Source: Candidatus Poribacteria bacterium (GTDB lineage: Bacteria > Poribacteria > WGA-4E > WGA-3G). From it: a DNA stretch of 64,000 nucleotides. Of this stretch, positions 26,353 through 35,511 are shown piece by piece. The translations under genes were made by a program, and so were the position numbers. Location of the stretch: NCBI GenBank assembly GCA_022825665.1, contig JAJDWI010000119.1, positions 1 to 64,000 on the forward strand, read 5' to 3'. Positions within the stretch are counted from its first letter, which is position 1. Each line of letters starts with the position of its first letter. The notes under the pieces are model-generated. The model saw only the letters and a program-made list of their open reading frames with translations. It did not search any database and had not been told where the DNA came from.

Positions 26353-29300
26353 TCATTTCCGTATCAACATCTTCCGAGTTGTCGTGAAATCGTCTGCGGT
26401 GAGTGTATAGAAATAGACACCGCTTGCTACAAGTTCACCGACATTATTTCTGCCGTCCCAATGTGCAGCACGGATCCGGTTTTGATAGATACCCGCAACC
26501 TGATGCCCTAAATCTATCTTCCGCACCAGCTGCCCATCCACAGCGTAAATGGAGATACCGACATCTGCGGGGGTTGCAAGCTGATAAGGTATCCATGTTT
26601 CTGGGTTGAATGGATTTGGATAATTGGGCAAGAGTGCTGTCTGTTTCGGTGTGAGTGCTGCCAAGAGTTGTTCCAGCACCTGTATCCCGTGTTGGAAAGT
26701 TGGGTCTGTTAGATTTAGCTGCTGTGCCTGTCGTAGCCATGCGGCGACTTCTGCCCTTATAGGTGGTATCTGTGCCTTGTGCCCCGACGCAATCGGCGCA
26801 GTGGCTGTGTCTCCAAACGCTGCAGCGACCAGTGTCAAATCAATAATATTGATAATCCCATCGCCATTCACATCTGCGTTATTTTCTCCCTGCTTGCCGA
26901 AGTTAGCCGCAACTAATACAAGATCTGTAATATTGACGATACCGTCGGCATTCACATCTTCGGGCAGGAAGATGTTTGTAGCAGCAGGGGGGATTTCCCA
27001 AAGCAGCACCCCCGGACCACCCCCACTTGCGAGGATGTTGCCATTCGGACTGAACGCCACGCTTTCGACTCTGCCCGTATGCCCTCTGAGAGATTGTGTG
27101 TTTTCCCCGGTATGTACGTTCCATAGGCGAACCATCTTATCATCCGCAGTTGCAAGAGTGTTACCATCCGGACTAAATGACACATACAACCCCCCATACA
27201 AGAGGGTCTTTATCTGTTCGCCTGTGTGTGCGTTCCATAGGTGGACAGTCCCATAACCACTTGCGAGGGTGTTGCCATCCGGACTGAACGACAAATGCCG
27301 CCCCCAACTACTGAGGGTTTTTATGTTTTCGCCTGTGTGTGCGTTCCATAGGCGGATAGTTCCATCATTACCCCCACTTGCGAGGGTGTTGCCATCCGGA
27401 CTGAATGACACGCTATAGACCCTATCCGTATGTTCTGTGAGGGTGTGGATGAGTTCCCCAGTGTGTGTGTTCCATAGGCGGATAGTCTCATCATAACTCC
27501 CACTTGCGAGGGTGTTGCTATCCGGACTGAATGATACGCTATAGACCCTATCCGTATGTTCTGTGAGGGTTTTTATGTTTTCGCCTGTGTGTGCATTCCA
27601 TAGCCTGATAGTGCCATCATAACTCCCACTTGCAAGGGTGTTACCATCCGGACTGAATAATACAGTAAGGACAGAACTCGTATGTACTGTAAAAGTTCGG
27701 ATGGGCTCCCCGGTCTGCACGTTCCATAGGCTGAAATTCCTACTAGTCCCACCTGAGAGACTTGCGAGCGTATTACCATCCGGACTGAACGACACGCTTC
27801 CATGTCCGCCTATGATTGTGCGTATATATTCCCAGGTGTTTGCCTCCACATCTTCGGGTAGGGAGGTGTATGTAGGAGCAGGGGAAACTTCCCACAGGAG
27901 CACCTTTCCTTCCTTACCCCCACTTGCCAGAGTATTGCCATCCGGACTGAAGGACACGTTACGACCACTCTCCGTATCCTCTGTGAGAATCTGTATGAGT
28001 TCCCCGGTGCGTACGTTCCATAGGTGGATAGTGTCGTCCCAACTTCCACTTGCCAAGAAATTCCCATCCGGACTGAAAGATACGCTATACACGAGACCGT
28101 GTGAGAGCGTGTAGATGAGTTCGCCAGTGTGTGCGTTCCATAAATAAATGTCGTGCCCACTCCCACTTGCGAGGATATTCCCATCCGGACTGAACAACAC
28201 GCTATAGACTCTGGCACCACGCTCTCCGAGAGTACGGATGTGTCCCCATGTGTTTGTGTTCCATAGGCGGATAGTACCATCATCACTCCCACTTGCGAGG
28301 ATATTCCCATCCGGACTGAACGACACGCTATAGACCCCCTTCTTATGCCCTGTGAGGGTGCGGATGAGTTCCCCGGTGTGAACATCCCATAGACGGATGG
28401 TGTAGTCCGTACCCCCACTCGCAAGTGTATTCCTGTCTGGACTGAACGCCACGCTCAGGACCCTGTTTGTATGCCCTATGAGGGTGCGGATGAGTTCCCC
28501 GGTGTGAACATCCCATAGACGAATAGTCTTGTCCCACCCTCCACTGCTGGCGAGTGTGTTACCATCCGGACTGAATGACACACTATGGAGCTCGCGCGTA
28601 TGTCCTGTAATAGTGCGGAGGTGCTCTCCCGTTTTTGGTGCTGATAAGTGGATAGTGCCTTCCAACCCTCCACTTGCGAGGATATTCCCATCCGGACTGA
28701 ACGTCACGATACGGACATCTCCTGTATGCTCTGTGAGGGTGCGAACGAGTTCGCCTGTGTGTGTGTTCACTTTTTCAGACAGATTGGTGTTCGTAAGATC
28801 AGGTGTAATTTCCCACAGCAGCACCGTCCCGTCCGAACTCCCGCTTATGAGCGTATTACCATCTGCACTGAACAAGACGCTACGGACACTCTTCGTATGT
28901 CCTCTGAGAGTGTGTATGTGTTCACCCGTATGTGCGTTCCACAGGCGGATAGTGCCGTCCCCTCCACCACTTGCAAGGATGTTGCCATCCGGACTGAACG
29001 CCACGCTACCTACACCCCTTCTATGATCTGTAAGCTCATCTACACCACTCGTACGCCCACTGAGGTCGCGAAGGTGTTTCCCTGTGTGCGCGTCCCATAG
29101 ACGAATAGGACCGCTACTATTTGTACTTACGAGAATATTCCCATCCGGACTGAACACCACGCTATACACATGCCCCGCATGCCATGGAGGGATAATGGTG
29201 CGGATGCGTTCGCCTGTGTGTGCGTTCCATAGATCGATAGTGTTAGCAGTATTACCACTTGCGAGGATATTCCCATCCGGACTGAACGACAGGCTACGGA

Positions 29301-30747
29301 TATTCTCCCCAGTCACTCTAAGGGTACGTATGAGTTGACCTGTGTCTACGTTCCATAAGCCCATAGTTGAGTGCCCAATTCTACCTGCAAGGGTGTTGCC
29401 ATCCGGACTGAACGCCACGCTAAAGATCGTCCCCGAATTGTGTATTTCGAGAGTGTGTATACGTTCGCCTGTATGTGTGTTCCATAAACCGATGTTGTTC
29501 CAATCCGCAAGTGCAAGGATGTTGCCATCCGGACTCAGCGACATGCTATGGACCCAATAATCCGGATGTTCTCTGAAAGCGCGTATGTATGCCCCTGTGT
29601 GTGCATTCCACAGGTGGACAGTGTTGCCCCCACCCGCAATTGCGAGGATATTCCCATCCGAACTGGACGACATGATACTTACCTCCCCCGTATATCCTCT
29701 AATGGTACGTATGTTTTCACCTGTATGTACATTCCATTGGCGGATCGTGTAGGTGCCTCCACTTGCAAGTGTATTCCCATCTGGACTGAATGCCACGCTA
29801 CGAACATCCTCGGCATGTCCTGTGAGGGTACGGAGGTGTTCTCCGGTGTGGGGATTCCATAGGCGGATAGTCGCATCCGCACTCCCACTTGCGAGGGTGT
29901 TGCCATCCGGACTGAACGACAGGTTCCAGACCTCCCCAGTATGTCCTGTGAGAGTACGTATATATTCCCCTGTGTCGGCATCCCATAGGTGGATAGTTTT
30001 GTTTGCCTGATTACATCCACAAATGATACTCGCATATGGACTGAACAACACGCTATTAATCACCCCCGTATGCCCTGTGAGGGTGCGGACGAGTTGCCCG
30101 GTGCGAAGGTCCCATAGGAAGATAGATCCCCCAGCACCACTAGTGGCAAGAGTGTTACTATCCGGACTGAACGACAAGCCTCTTACACTGACAGCCACAT
30201 TGAGAGTACGGAGCAGTTCCCCTGTGTGTGCGTTCCATAGGTGGATTTTCCTATTATCACCACCACTTGCGAGGGTGTTCCCATCCGGACTGAATGATAC
30301 GCTAGTGACACCCCAGAAGCCATCATGCCCTGTGAGGGTCCGGAGGTGTTCCCCTGTATGTGTGTCCCATAAGTGGACAGTCCCATCCCTATTCCCACTT
30401 GCGAGGGTATTGCCATCCGGACTGAATGATACGCTACCGACATTCCCCGCATGCCCTGCGTATAGGTCAAGTTCTTCACCTGTGTGTGCATCATATATCC
30501 AGATACCGGTGCTACTTCCGACTACGAGTTTCGTGCCATCGGGTGAATACTCTATTGCACTTTTGAATAAAACCAGCTCGCGTGAATGCGGCCTTACATT
30601 GAGGCTGCCTTTCACGAGTCGTCCTTTCGCGCCTTCAGGTAGTTCCAACTGCGATAGGTTTTGGGCATCGCTGCTGTTCGCCAGGACGAGTGCTATACCG
30701 ATTGTTATCAAGATAGAATATGATATTTTTTTTATCATTAATCTCAT
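26353..30747 (-). CDS. giant exported WD40 protein: 28 repeats, dockerin-like module, FlgD/T9SS-like C-terminus
   Basis: About 1464 residues. A signal peptide (MIKKISYSILITIGIALVL, cleavage near SSDAQ) is followed by exactly 28 WD40 units of about 41 residues (consensus FSPDGNTLASG...IRLWNAHTGE). Units 14, 21 and 28 end in a distinct LLWE(I/V) plus a linker with LSEKV, LPEDV or LPEDV, so the array divides into four seven-bladed propellers. Then come two dockerin-type calcium loops (DVNADGIVNITDLVLVAANF and DVNGDGIINIIDLTLVAAAF) and a C-terminal module with LLPNYPNPFNPETWIPYQL and GVYFYTLTADDFTTTRKM, like FlgD/T9SS sorting domains. Start uncertain: 30747 or 30738. Surface scaffold inferred. 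Confidence 0.85.
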   Translation of the reverse strand: MRLMIKKISYSILITIGIALVLANSSDAQNLSQLELPEGAKGRLVKGSLNVRPHSRELVLFKSAIEYSPDGTKLVVGSSTGIWIYDAHTGEELDLYAGHAGNVGSVSFSPDGNTLASGNRDGTVHLWDTHTGEHLRTLTGHDGFWGVTSVSFSPDGNTLASGGDNRKIHLWNAHTGELLRTLNVAVSVRGLSFSPDSNTLATSGAGGSIFLWDLRTGQLVRTLTGHTGVINSVLFSPYASIICGCNQANKTIHLWDADTGEYIRTLTGHTGEVWNLSFSPDGNTLASGSADATIRLWNPHTGEHLRTLTGHAEDVRSVAFSPDGNTLASGGTYTIRQWNVHTGENIRTIRGYTGEVSIMSSSSDGNILAIAGGGNTVHLWNAHTGAYIRAFREHPDYWVHSMSLSPDGNILALADWNNIGLWNTHTGERIHTLEIHNSGTIFSVAFSPDGNTLAGRIGHSTMGLWNVDTGQLIRTLRVTGENIRSLSFSPDGNILASGNTANTIDLWNAHTGERIRTIIPPWHAGHVYSVVFSPDGNILVSTNSSGPIRLWDAHTGKHLRDLSGRTSGVDELTDHRRGVGSVAFSPDGNILASGGGDGTIRLWNAHTGEHIHTLRGHTKSVRSVLFSADGNTLISGSSDGTVLLWEITPDLTNTNLSEKVNTHTGELVRTLTEHTGDVRIVTFSPDGNILASGGLEGTIHLSAPKTGEHLRTITGHTRELHSVSFSPDGNTLASSGGWDKTIRLWDVHTGELIRTLIGHTNRVLSVAFSPDRNTLASGGTDYTIRLWDVHTGELIRTLTGHKKGVYSVSFSPDGNILASGSDDGTIRLWNTNTWGHIRTLGERGARVYSVLFSPDGNILASGSGHDIYLWNAHTGELIYTLSHGLVYSVSFSPDGNFLASGSWDDTIHLWNVRTGELIQILTEDTESGRNVSFSPDGNTLASGGKEGKVLLWEVSPAPTYTSLPEDVEANTWEYIRTIIGGHGSVSFSPDGNTLASLSGGTSRNFSLWNVQTGEPIRTFTVHTSSVLTVLFSPDGNTLASGSYDGTIRLWNAHTGENIKTLTEHTDRVYSVSFSPDSNTLASGSYDETIRLWNTHTGELIHTLTEHTDRVYSVSFSPDGNTLASGGNDGTIRLWNAHTGENIKTLSSWGRHLSFSPDGNTLASGYGTVHLWNAHTGEQIKTLLYGGLYVSFSPDGNTLATADDKMVRLWNVHTGENTQSLRGHTGRVESVAFSPNGNILASGGGPGVLLWEIPPAATNIFLPEDVNADGIVNITDLVLVAANFGKQGENNADVNGDGIINIIDLTLVAAAFGDTATAPIASGHKAQIPPIRAEVAAWLRQAQQLNLTDPTFQHGIQVLEQLLAALTPKQTALLPNYPNPFNPETWIPYQLATPADVGISIYAVDGQLVRKIDLGHQVAGIYQNRIRAAHWDGRNNVGELVASGVYFYTLTADDFTTTRKMLIRK

Positions 30748-30872
30748 TGGCTCATGTAAATAGTGAATGGAAATAGAAAGTTTAACCCACACGGTTATTG
30801 CCTTCATTAAAATAACCGCACACACTTTTTACATGGACACCCTCCTTTTGTTCCGTCCTGTGGATTTGAATG

Positions 30873-31065
30873 CTTATACCGAGTTTACGTTAACTTGAGT
30901 TCGGTATAAGTCTAATATTTTGTCAACTTTAAGTTTTAAGTCAGTTCTTTGTAGAGTCGAGGTGACCTTACCCTTACAGGTATCCATCTGGTAAAAAGTG
31001 CAGTTGGGAAACAACCAATCAACTGGTCCGTACTTCATTTTTCTTACACCAAACTTACGTTATGC
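30873..31065. repeat. 38-bp palindrome and second TIR-bounded element
   Basis: CTTATACCGA (30873-30882) is perfectly inverted at 30901-30910, with an imperfect palindrome between. Its right half TAACTTGAGTTCGGTATAAG, with the inverted CTTACACCAAACTTACGTTATGC ending near 31063, forms terminal repeats like those of 21905-22209. The region is otherwise gene-free up to the aminotransferase at 31162. Confidence 0.55.
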
Positions 31066-31161
31066 TAAAGTATGTCATTAATTTGCACGTTTTACAACAA
31101 AAAATGTTTAGACAAATGAGAATTATGGTATACTGTCTACCAAATTTCGTGGAGGTAAAGC

Positions 31162-32361
31162 ATGGGAAGGAGTTTTGAAAAATCGTTAGCATGGCGAGAA
31201 CGTGCAAAAGCGGCGTTAGTCGGCGGCGGACAACCACATAAACAGAGCAACCCACCACAGCCAATTATGATTGCTGGCGGGAAAGGTTCACATTTTTGGG
31301 ATGCCGATGGGAATGATTATATAGACTATCTGATGGGATATGGTCCGATGATACTCGGACATGCCTATCCTGCTGTGATAGAAGCCGTTGCAAAGGCACT
31401 TGAACGCGGGAATGTTTATAACGTTGGACACATGCTGGAAATAGAACTCGCAGAGAAACTCGTTGAGATTATTCCGTCTGCTGATAGGGTGGCATACTTT
31501 GTTGGTGGTTCTGATGCGACTACTGGCGCGCTGAAGTTTGCACGCGCCTATACAGAAAAAGAAAAGGTGATACGTTGTGGTTACCACGGTTGGCACGATT
31601 GGTGCCACAGTACTCGTGGACACCTGCCAAGTAGTGCTGAATTTACACTTACCGTTCCCTTTAACGATATAGAGGCACTGGAAGACCTTTTTAAGGAGCA
31701 TCCTGGAGAAATAGCGTGCTTGATTATGGAACCTTCTGGACACGACCTACCCGCCGAAGGATATTTGGAAAATGTGAAATCAGTTGTTAACGCTAACGAT
31801 GCTTTGTTAATTTTTGATGAAGTTAAAACTGGATTTCGATATGCTTTAGGTGGTGCACAGGAGTACTTCGGTGTGACTCCAGATATGTCGGTTTTTGGAA
31901 AGGCGTTGGCTAACGGGTTCGCGACTGCTGTTGTTGTCGGCAGGCAGGAGATTATGGATGAAGTTGCTGGTGTATGGGTCGCCGCTACCTTCCACGGAGA
32001 AGTCTCACTTGTTGCCGCCGCTATTGCGACAATTGCAGAATTGGAAGCGAAAGACGGTGTGGCTTTTATGTGGCAACAGGGACAAAAGTTGTTAGATGGC
32101 TATCGTGAAATGACAGAACGATTGGGTATTGACCAAGCGCGTATCGGGGGAATTGGACCGATGCCATTCTTCGGTTTGAATGCCGATGGTGAGAAACAAG
32201 GTCAGTTCCGTAGAACCTTCTATGAAGCGACATTAGATGGGGGATTATATCTGCCTGAGGGACATATATGGTTCATGTCCATTTCGCATACGGATGAAGA
32301 CATTGCAAAAACACTAAGTGTATCGGAGGATGCACTCAAACGCGCGAAAGCGATGACATAA
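31162..32361 (+). CDS. class III PLP aminotransferase / glutamate-1-semialdehyde aminomutase-like
   Basis: 399 residues of the aminotransferase class III fold. Motifs: HFWDADGNDYIDYLMGYGPMILGHAYP at the substrate entrance, FVGGSDATTGALKFARAYT, GYHGWHDWC, the PLP-ring-binding DEVKTGFR, and the Schiff-base Lys in SVFGKALANGF. The overall pattern is nearer to glutamate-1-semialdehyde aminomutase (hemL)-type proteins than to ornithine transaminases, but context does not indicate haem synthesis. GGAGG precedes the ATG. The next gene, a PhyH-type oxygenase, follows after 24 bases, suggesting joint action on an amino compound. Confidence 0.88.
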   Translation: MGRSFEKSLAWRERAKAALVGGGQPHKQSNPPQPIMIAGGKGSHFWDADGNDYIDYLMGYGPMILGHAYPAVIEAVAKALERGNVYNVGHMLEIELAEKLVEIIPSADRVAYFVGGSDATTGALKFARAYTEKEKVIRCGYHGWHDWCHSTRGHLPSSAEFTLTVPFNDIEALEDLFKEHPGEIACLIMEPSGHDLPAEGYLENVKSVVNANDALLIFDEVKTGFRYALGGAQEYFGVTPDMSVFGKALANGFATAVVVGRQEIMDEVAGVWVAATFHGEVSLVAAAIATIAELEAKDGVAFMWQQGQKLLDGYREMTERLGIDQARIGGIGPMPFFGLNADGEKQGQFRRTFYEATLDGGLYLPEGHIWFMSISHTDEDIAKTLSVSEDALKRAKAMT

Positions 32362-32385
32362 ACGAATAATTTAGGAACTAATATT

Positions 32386-33258
32386 ATGGAACAAACACAA
32401 AACCATACAAAACCTTTTATTGTTGACAAAAACTTGGGCGCAGCACTTGATATAGACAATGCTGCACTACCACAAACGACATCCGATGGAACACCTGTTG
32501 TTCCACCTACACAGGAACAGAAGTATCTGTTTGACATGCGCGGATGGCTTTTGGTTCCCGGTGTATTGACCGGTGATGAACTGAAAGAGATACAAGATTT
32601 CGGATATCGTCTCCGACATGAACCGGACTCTATTCCTGAACATGAACGTTCACCACTCGGTGGACCGATGCAGAAATTATCTGACCATCCAAACGTTGTT
32701 GGATTTCTGAATGAGTTTCTCGCGCATCCCGCGCTCTCAAGTCCGGAATGTTACGGTTTCCGGATGGAATCGTGTCACATGTTTTACCGCACAGTCGGAG
32801 ATGGAAACTTTGGACCACACAACGGAAACGGTATGCTCCGTTTTCCCGGAGATTCACATCTCTATCGGTGTATTCCCGGCAGAGGATATAGTGGTTTAAC
32901 TCGAATTGTATGGGAACTCAACCCAGTCAAATATAGACAAGGTGGTACGCTGTTCATCACGGGAAGTCATAAGGCTGTGTATACAGCACCTGATAGTATA
33001 CGAACTCCGGATTCTCCAATTTGGGATACCTACGAGTGTCCAGCGGGGTCGTTGCTCTTTTTCACTGAGGCGTTAACGCACAGTACACATCAATGGACAA
33101 ACGAGGATAACCACCGGATGGCAATCTTTAGCTGCTATAACACTGTCAATAGTAAATGGCATGATTGGAATCCAAATCCTAAGTTGATGGAAGAAATGCC
33201 TCCTAAACGACAGACTCTATTTAGACCTGTTCGAGCCGCGAACAATTTAATTCAGTAA
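32386..33258 (+). CDS. PhyH-type oxygenase homologue with His-x-Gly in place of His-x-Asp
   Basis: 290 residues with the PhyH layout: GWLLVPGVLTGDELKEI, then the metal-site position reading GPHNGNG (His145, Asn146, Gly147), GGTLFITGSHK, and PAGSLLFFTEALTHSTHQW with the distal His and Arg244. The carboxylate ligand is therefore missing. Families with this HxG pattern exist among PhyH-like proteins, and in Fe/2-oxoglutarate halogenases Asp is replaced by Ala or Gly so that halide can bind. Whether this protein halogenates, hydroxylates through another ligand, or is inactive is unknown. Likely cotranscribed with the aminotransferase and followed 8 bases later by a lipoprotein. Confidence 0.82.
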   Translation: MEQTQNHTKPFIVDKNLGAALDIDNAALPQTTSDGTPVVPPTQEQKYLFDMRGWLLVPGVLTGDELKEIQDFGYRLRHEPDSIPEHERSPLGGPMQKLSDHPNVVGFLNEFLAHPALSSPECYGFRMESCHMFYRTVGDGNFGPHNGNGMLRFPGDSHLYRCIPGRGYSGLTRIVWELNPVKYRQGGTLFITGSHKAVYTAPDSIRTPDSPIWDTYECPAGSLLFFTEALTHSTHQWTNEDNHRMAIFSCYNTVNSKWHDWNPNPKLMEEMPPKRQTLFRPVRAANNLIQ

Positions 33259-33266
33259 AGTGTTAT

Positions 33267-34445
33267 ATGTTAATATATGTCAGACATAACACAATCGCTG
33301 TGTTAGTTGTTTTCATTATTTCATGCCTTTACCTCGGTTGCGAACGGATTCCGACAGAGGTGATAACCACAAAACCTATTGATAAAGTCGCAGTTGCCGC
33401 TATCTCTACGATAGATGAAAGTGGTTTGACTGGGACAGCCACATTCACAGGAGTAACCAGTGGAGTTCACGTCAAGATTGAGATTCAGAATGCGTCCCTC
33501 GGTTTGCACGCTACACATCTCCATCTTGGTAGTTGTAATGACATAGGACCACACTGGCATCCTACGGGTGTTTCGCCAGGCACAGTAGGTGTTCCCGTGG
33601 CAGAAGCGACACTTGAAATCCTACCTATCGGTGTAGGTGAAATTGGGAATATTCCGGTGGGTGAAGATGGTAAAGGCATATTAGAATTTACTACGCCTTT
33701 TTGGTCGGTTGGCGGGGAGCCGAACACTGATATTCTCGGCAAACTGATACTTATCCACGAAACAGGCGATACCTTCCAAACGAATCCTCACACGGGCACA
33801 GGTACACATACCCATAATATTGGACAAATGCAGGTAGGAACAGAGATAACACAAGCCACCCACGTTTGTACACTGGCAGTGCTTGGTCAGCAAATTGATT
33901 TGAATGCGGATCATCATCTACCGGGTCAAGCAGTAAGTCCACATAGCCATGACACTCTGGAACTATTGCTAACCTGTTTTGTGAGTCATGAACATTTGGT
34001 GGATCCGTCAATTTTGTCTGTGCTTCCGCTTAAGGGAACACCAGAACATCAAGCGTTTTTGGAAATTGAACCAAAAAGTTTAGCTGCATACCACGAATTC
34101 TTTATCTCTATAGGGTTACCTATAGACGTTGATTTTTTCACAAATCAATACCAACTAACCTTTCCTACTGGTGCCCCTGAAGAATTTGAGCAGGAGATGC
34201 AGCAACGTTTAACTGACCTCTATATTGTATCTGGAATAGATATTGAAAACCTTACGGATATGGGTGGCTATAACTTGCTTCTCACCAATTTCTTAGATGA
34301 TCGGACGACTGCATGGGTGTTAGGCTATTTTCAAGGGAACGATGCAGCTTTCACAGAGTGGGTTTTTGAAGTGTTGAATGCGGTGCAGGTCAGACCGGGT
34401 GGTGGTTCCCGTATTGGCTGCGGTATGATTCGGTTGATGGAATAA
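33267..34445 (+). CDS. lipoprotein with Cu/Zn-superoxide-dismutase-like domain interrupted by ~200 residues
   Basis: 392 residues. The N-terminus ends in a lipobox (LYLGC, Cys25). Residues 42-175 follow the SodC pattern: ATHLHLGSC with His84, His86 and Cys90; GPHWHP with His96; GEIGNIPVGEDGKG; GKLILIHETGDTFQTNPHTG with His164. The last SOD strand, with the catalytic-type Arg382 and disulphide-type Cys385 (GGSRIGCGMI), appears only at the extreme C-terminus. About 200 residues lie between, first His-rich, then helical without a recognised family. If the parts assemble, this is a SOD fold with a large insertion; activity is uncertain. Confidence 0.65.
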   Translation: MLIYVRHNTIAVLVVFIISCLYLGCERIPTEVITTKPIDKVAVAAISTIDESGLTGTATFTGVTSGVHVKIEIQNASLGLHATHLHLGSCNDIGPHWHPTGVSPGTVGVPVAEATLEILPIGVGEIGNIPVGEDGKGILEFTTPFWSVGGEPNTDILGKLILIHETGDTFQTNPHTGTGTHTHNIGQMQVGTEITQATHVCTLAVLGQQIDLNADHHLPGQAVSPHSHDTLELLLTCFVSHEHLVDPSILSVLPLKGTPEHQAFLEIEPKSLAAYHEFFISIGLPIDVDFFTNQYQLTFPTGAPEEFEQEMQQRLTDLYIVSGIDIENLTDMGGYNLLLTNFLDDRTTAWVLGYFQGNDAAFTEWVFEVLNAVQVRPGGGSRIGCGMIRLME

Positions 34446-34541
34446 ACTCTCTATAGAATTTATATTTCTTATTGTTGATTAGCAGACTTTTCTGCCATTC
34501 TCAAAATCCGATTTCTCTGAGTTCCTCAGCTGTTCCAAAAG

Positions 34542-34560
34542 GGGTAATCCGTAATTACCC
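34542..34560. repeat. leader hairpin GGGTAAT-CCGTA-ATTACCC
   Basis: Perfect 7-bp stem just upstream of the AAGGAAGG ribosome binding site of the formamidase gene. It could end transcription of the upstream gene or affect translation of the downstream one. Confidence 0.4.
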
Positions 34561-34581
34561 GTTAATAAGGAAGGATATACA

Positions 34582-35511
34582 ATGGCAATTCATCATTTTG
34601 AACCGACTGTCTACTATACAGCAATAGGCGCACATGAACCCGTACTCCATATTGATAGTGGTGATACTGTTTTTACGACAACCGTTGATAACGCAGGATA
34701 TGATGCTACTGATACACGGGTAACTGCTGGTGGAAATCCACAAACAGGTCCATTCTATATTGAAACAGCCGAACCTGGTGATATACTTGTTGTACATTTT
34801 GACAAACTACTACCGAATCGTAAAATTGGTAGAACTGCGACGGTTGTAGCACCAAATGTGCTTGACCCACATTATGTTATGTCCGAAATGCCGGAAGGGG
34901 GACGTGCTGAATGGGAGGTGAATGTGGAAACATGGACAGCAACCTTGATTTCACCAGAGACTCAGTTAGGTAGACTTACTCTACCACTCGAACCGATGGT
35001 GGGTTGCTTCGGTGTTGCACCACCTCGTGGACAAGTTATCTCTACAGCGACATCCTCTACACACGGTGGTAATATGGACTATCGTGGTTTTAAGGAGGGT
35101 GTTACCGTTTATTTACCCGTATTTGTCTCTGGTGCACTTTTTCATCTTGGTGATGGTCATGCTGTTCAAGGGGATGGTGAAATTGTTGGTACGGGAATTG
35201 AAATCTCTTTTGATGTGCAGTTCACAGTTGAGGTAATTAAAGAAAAGTCAATTAATTGGCCTCGTGCGGAAAACGCGGAGTATATCCTTACCGCAGGGAA
35301 TGCGAGACCGCTGGACCAAGCCGTGCAGCACGCTACAACAGAACTTCTTCGTTGGTTAGGAGAACTTGGCTTAGAGAAACGCGCCGCACATATCCTATTA
35401 GGACAAACCGTTGAATACGATATGGGAAATGTGTTTGATCCGGCATATACGATGGTGTGTAAGATAAAGAAGTCTATATTGCGAGATATTGGTATATGGA
35501 ATCGGGATTAG
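34582..35511 (+). CDS. acetamidase/formamidase family amidohydrolase
   Basis: 309 residues of the FmdA/AmdA family, which hydrolyse formamide or acetamide to the acid and ammonia. Motifs: VLHIDSGDTVFTTTVDN at the N-terminus, TGPFYIETAEPGDILVVHFDKL, PMVGCFGVAPPRG, STHGGNMDYRGFKEGVTVYLPV, and ALFHLGDGHAVQGDGEIVGTGIE. AAGGAAGG lies 8-14 bases before the ATG. The 3' end overlaps the convergent SDR gene by 4 bases. Actual amide substrate unknown. Confidence 0.92.
   Translation: MAIHHFEPTVYYTAIGAHEPVLHIDSGDTVFTTTVDNAGYDATDTRVTAGGNPQTGPFYIETAEPGDILVVHFDKLLPNRKIGRTATVVAPNVLDPHYVMSEMPEGGRAEWEVNVETWTATLISPETQLGRLTLPLEPMVGCFGVAPPRGQVISTATSSTHGGNMDYRGFKEGVTVYLPVFVSGALFHLGDGHAVQGDGEIVGTGIEISFDVQFTVEVIKEKSINWPRAENAEYILTAGNARPLDQAVQHATTELLRWLGELGLEKRAAHILLGQTVEYDMGNVFDPAYTMVCKIKKSILRDIGIWNRD

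Noticed and set aside
26903-30035. CRISPR-like regular repetition
   Set aside because: The units are translated WD40 blades of one open frame, with divergent copies and no spacer structure.
26403-30763. Numerous long open frames on both strands inside the giant WD40 gene
   Set aside because: They repeat with the 123-base blade periodicity and show no independent domain or start signal; they are shadows of the repeat.
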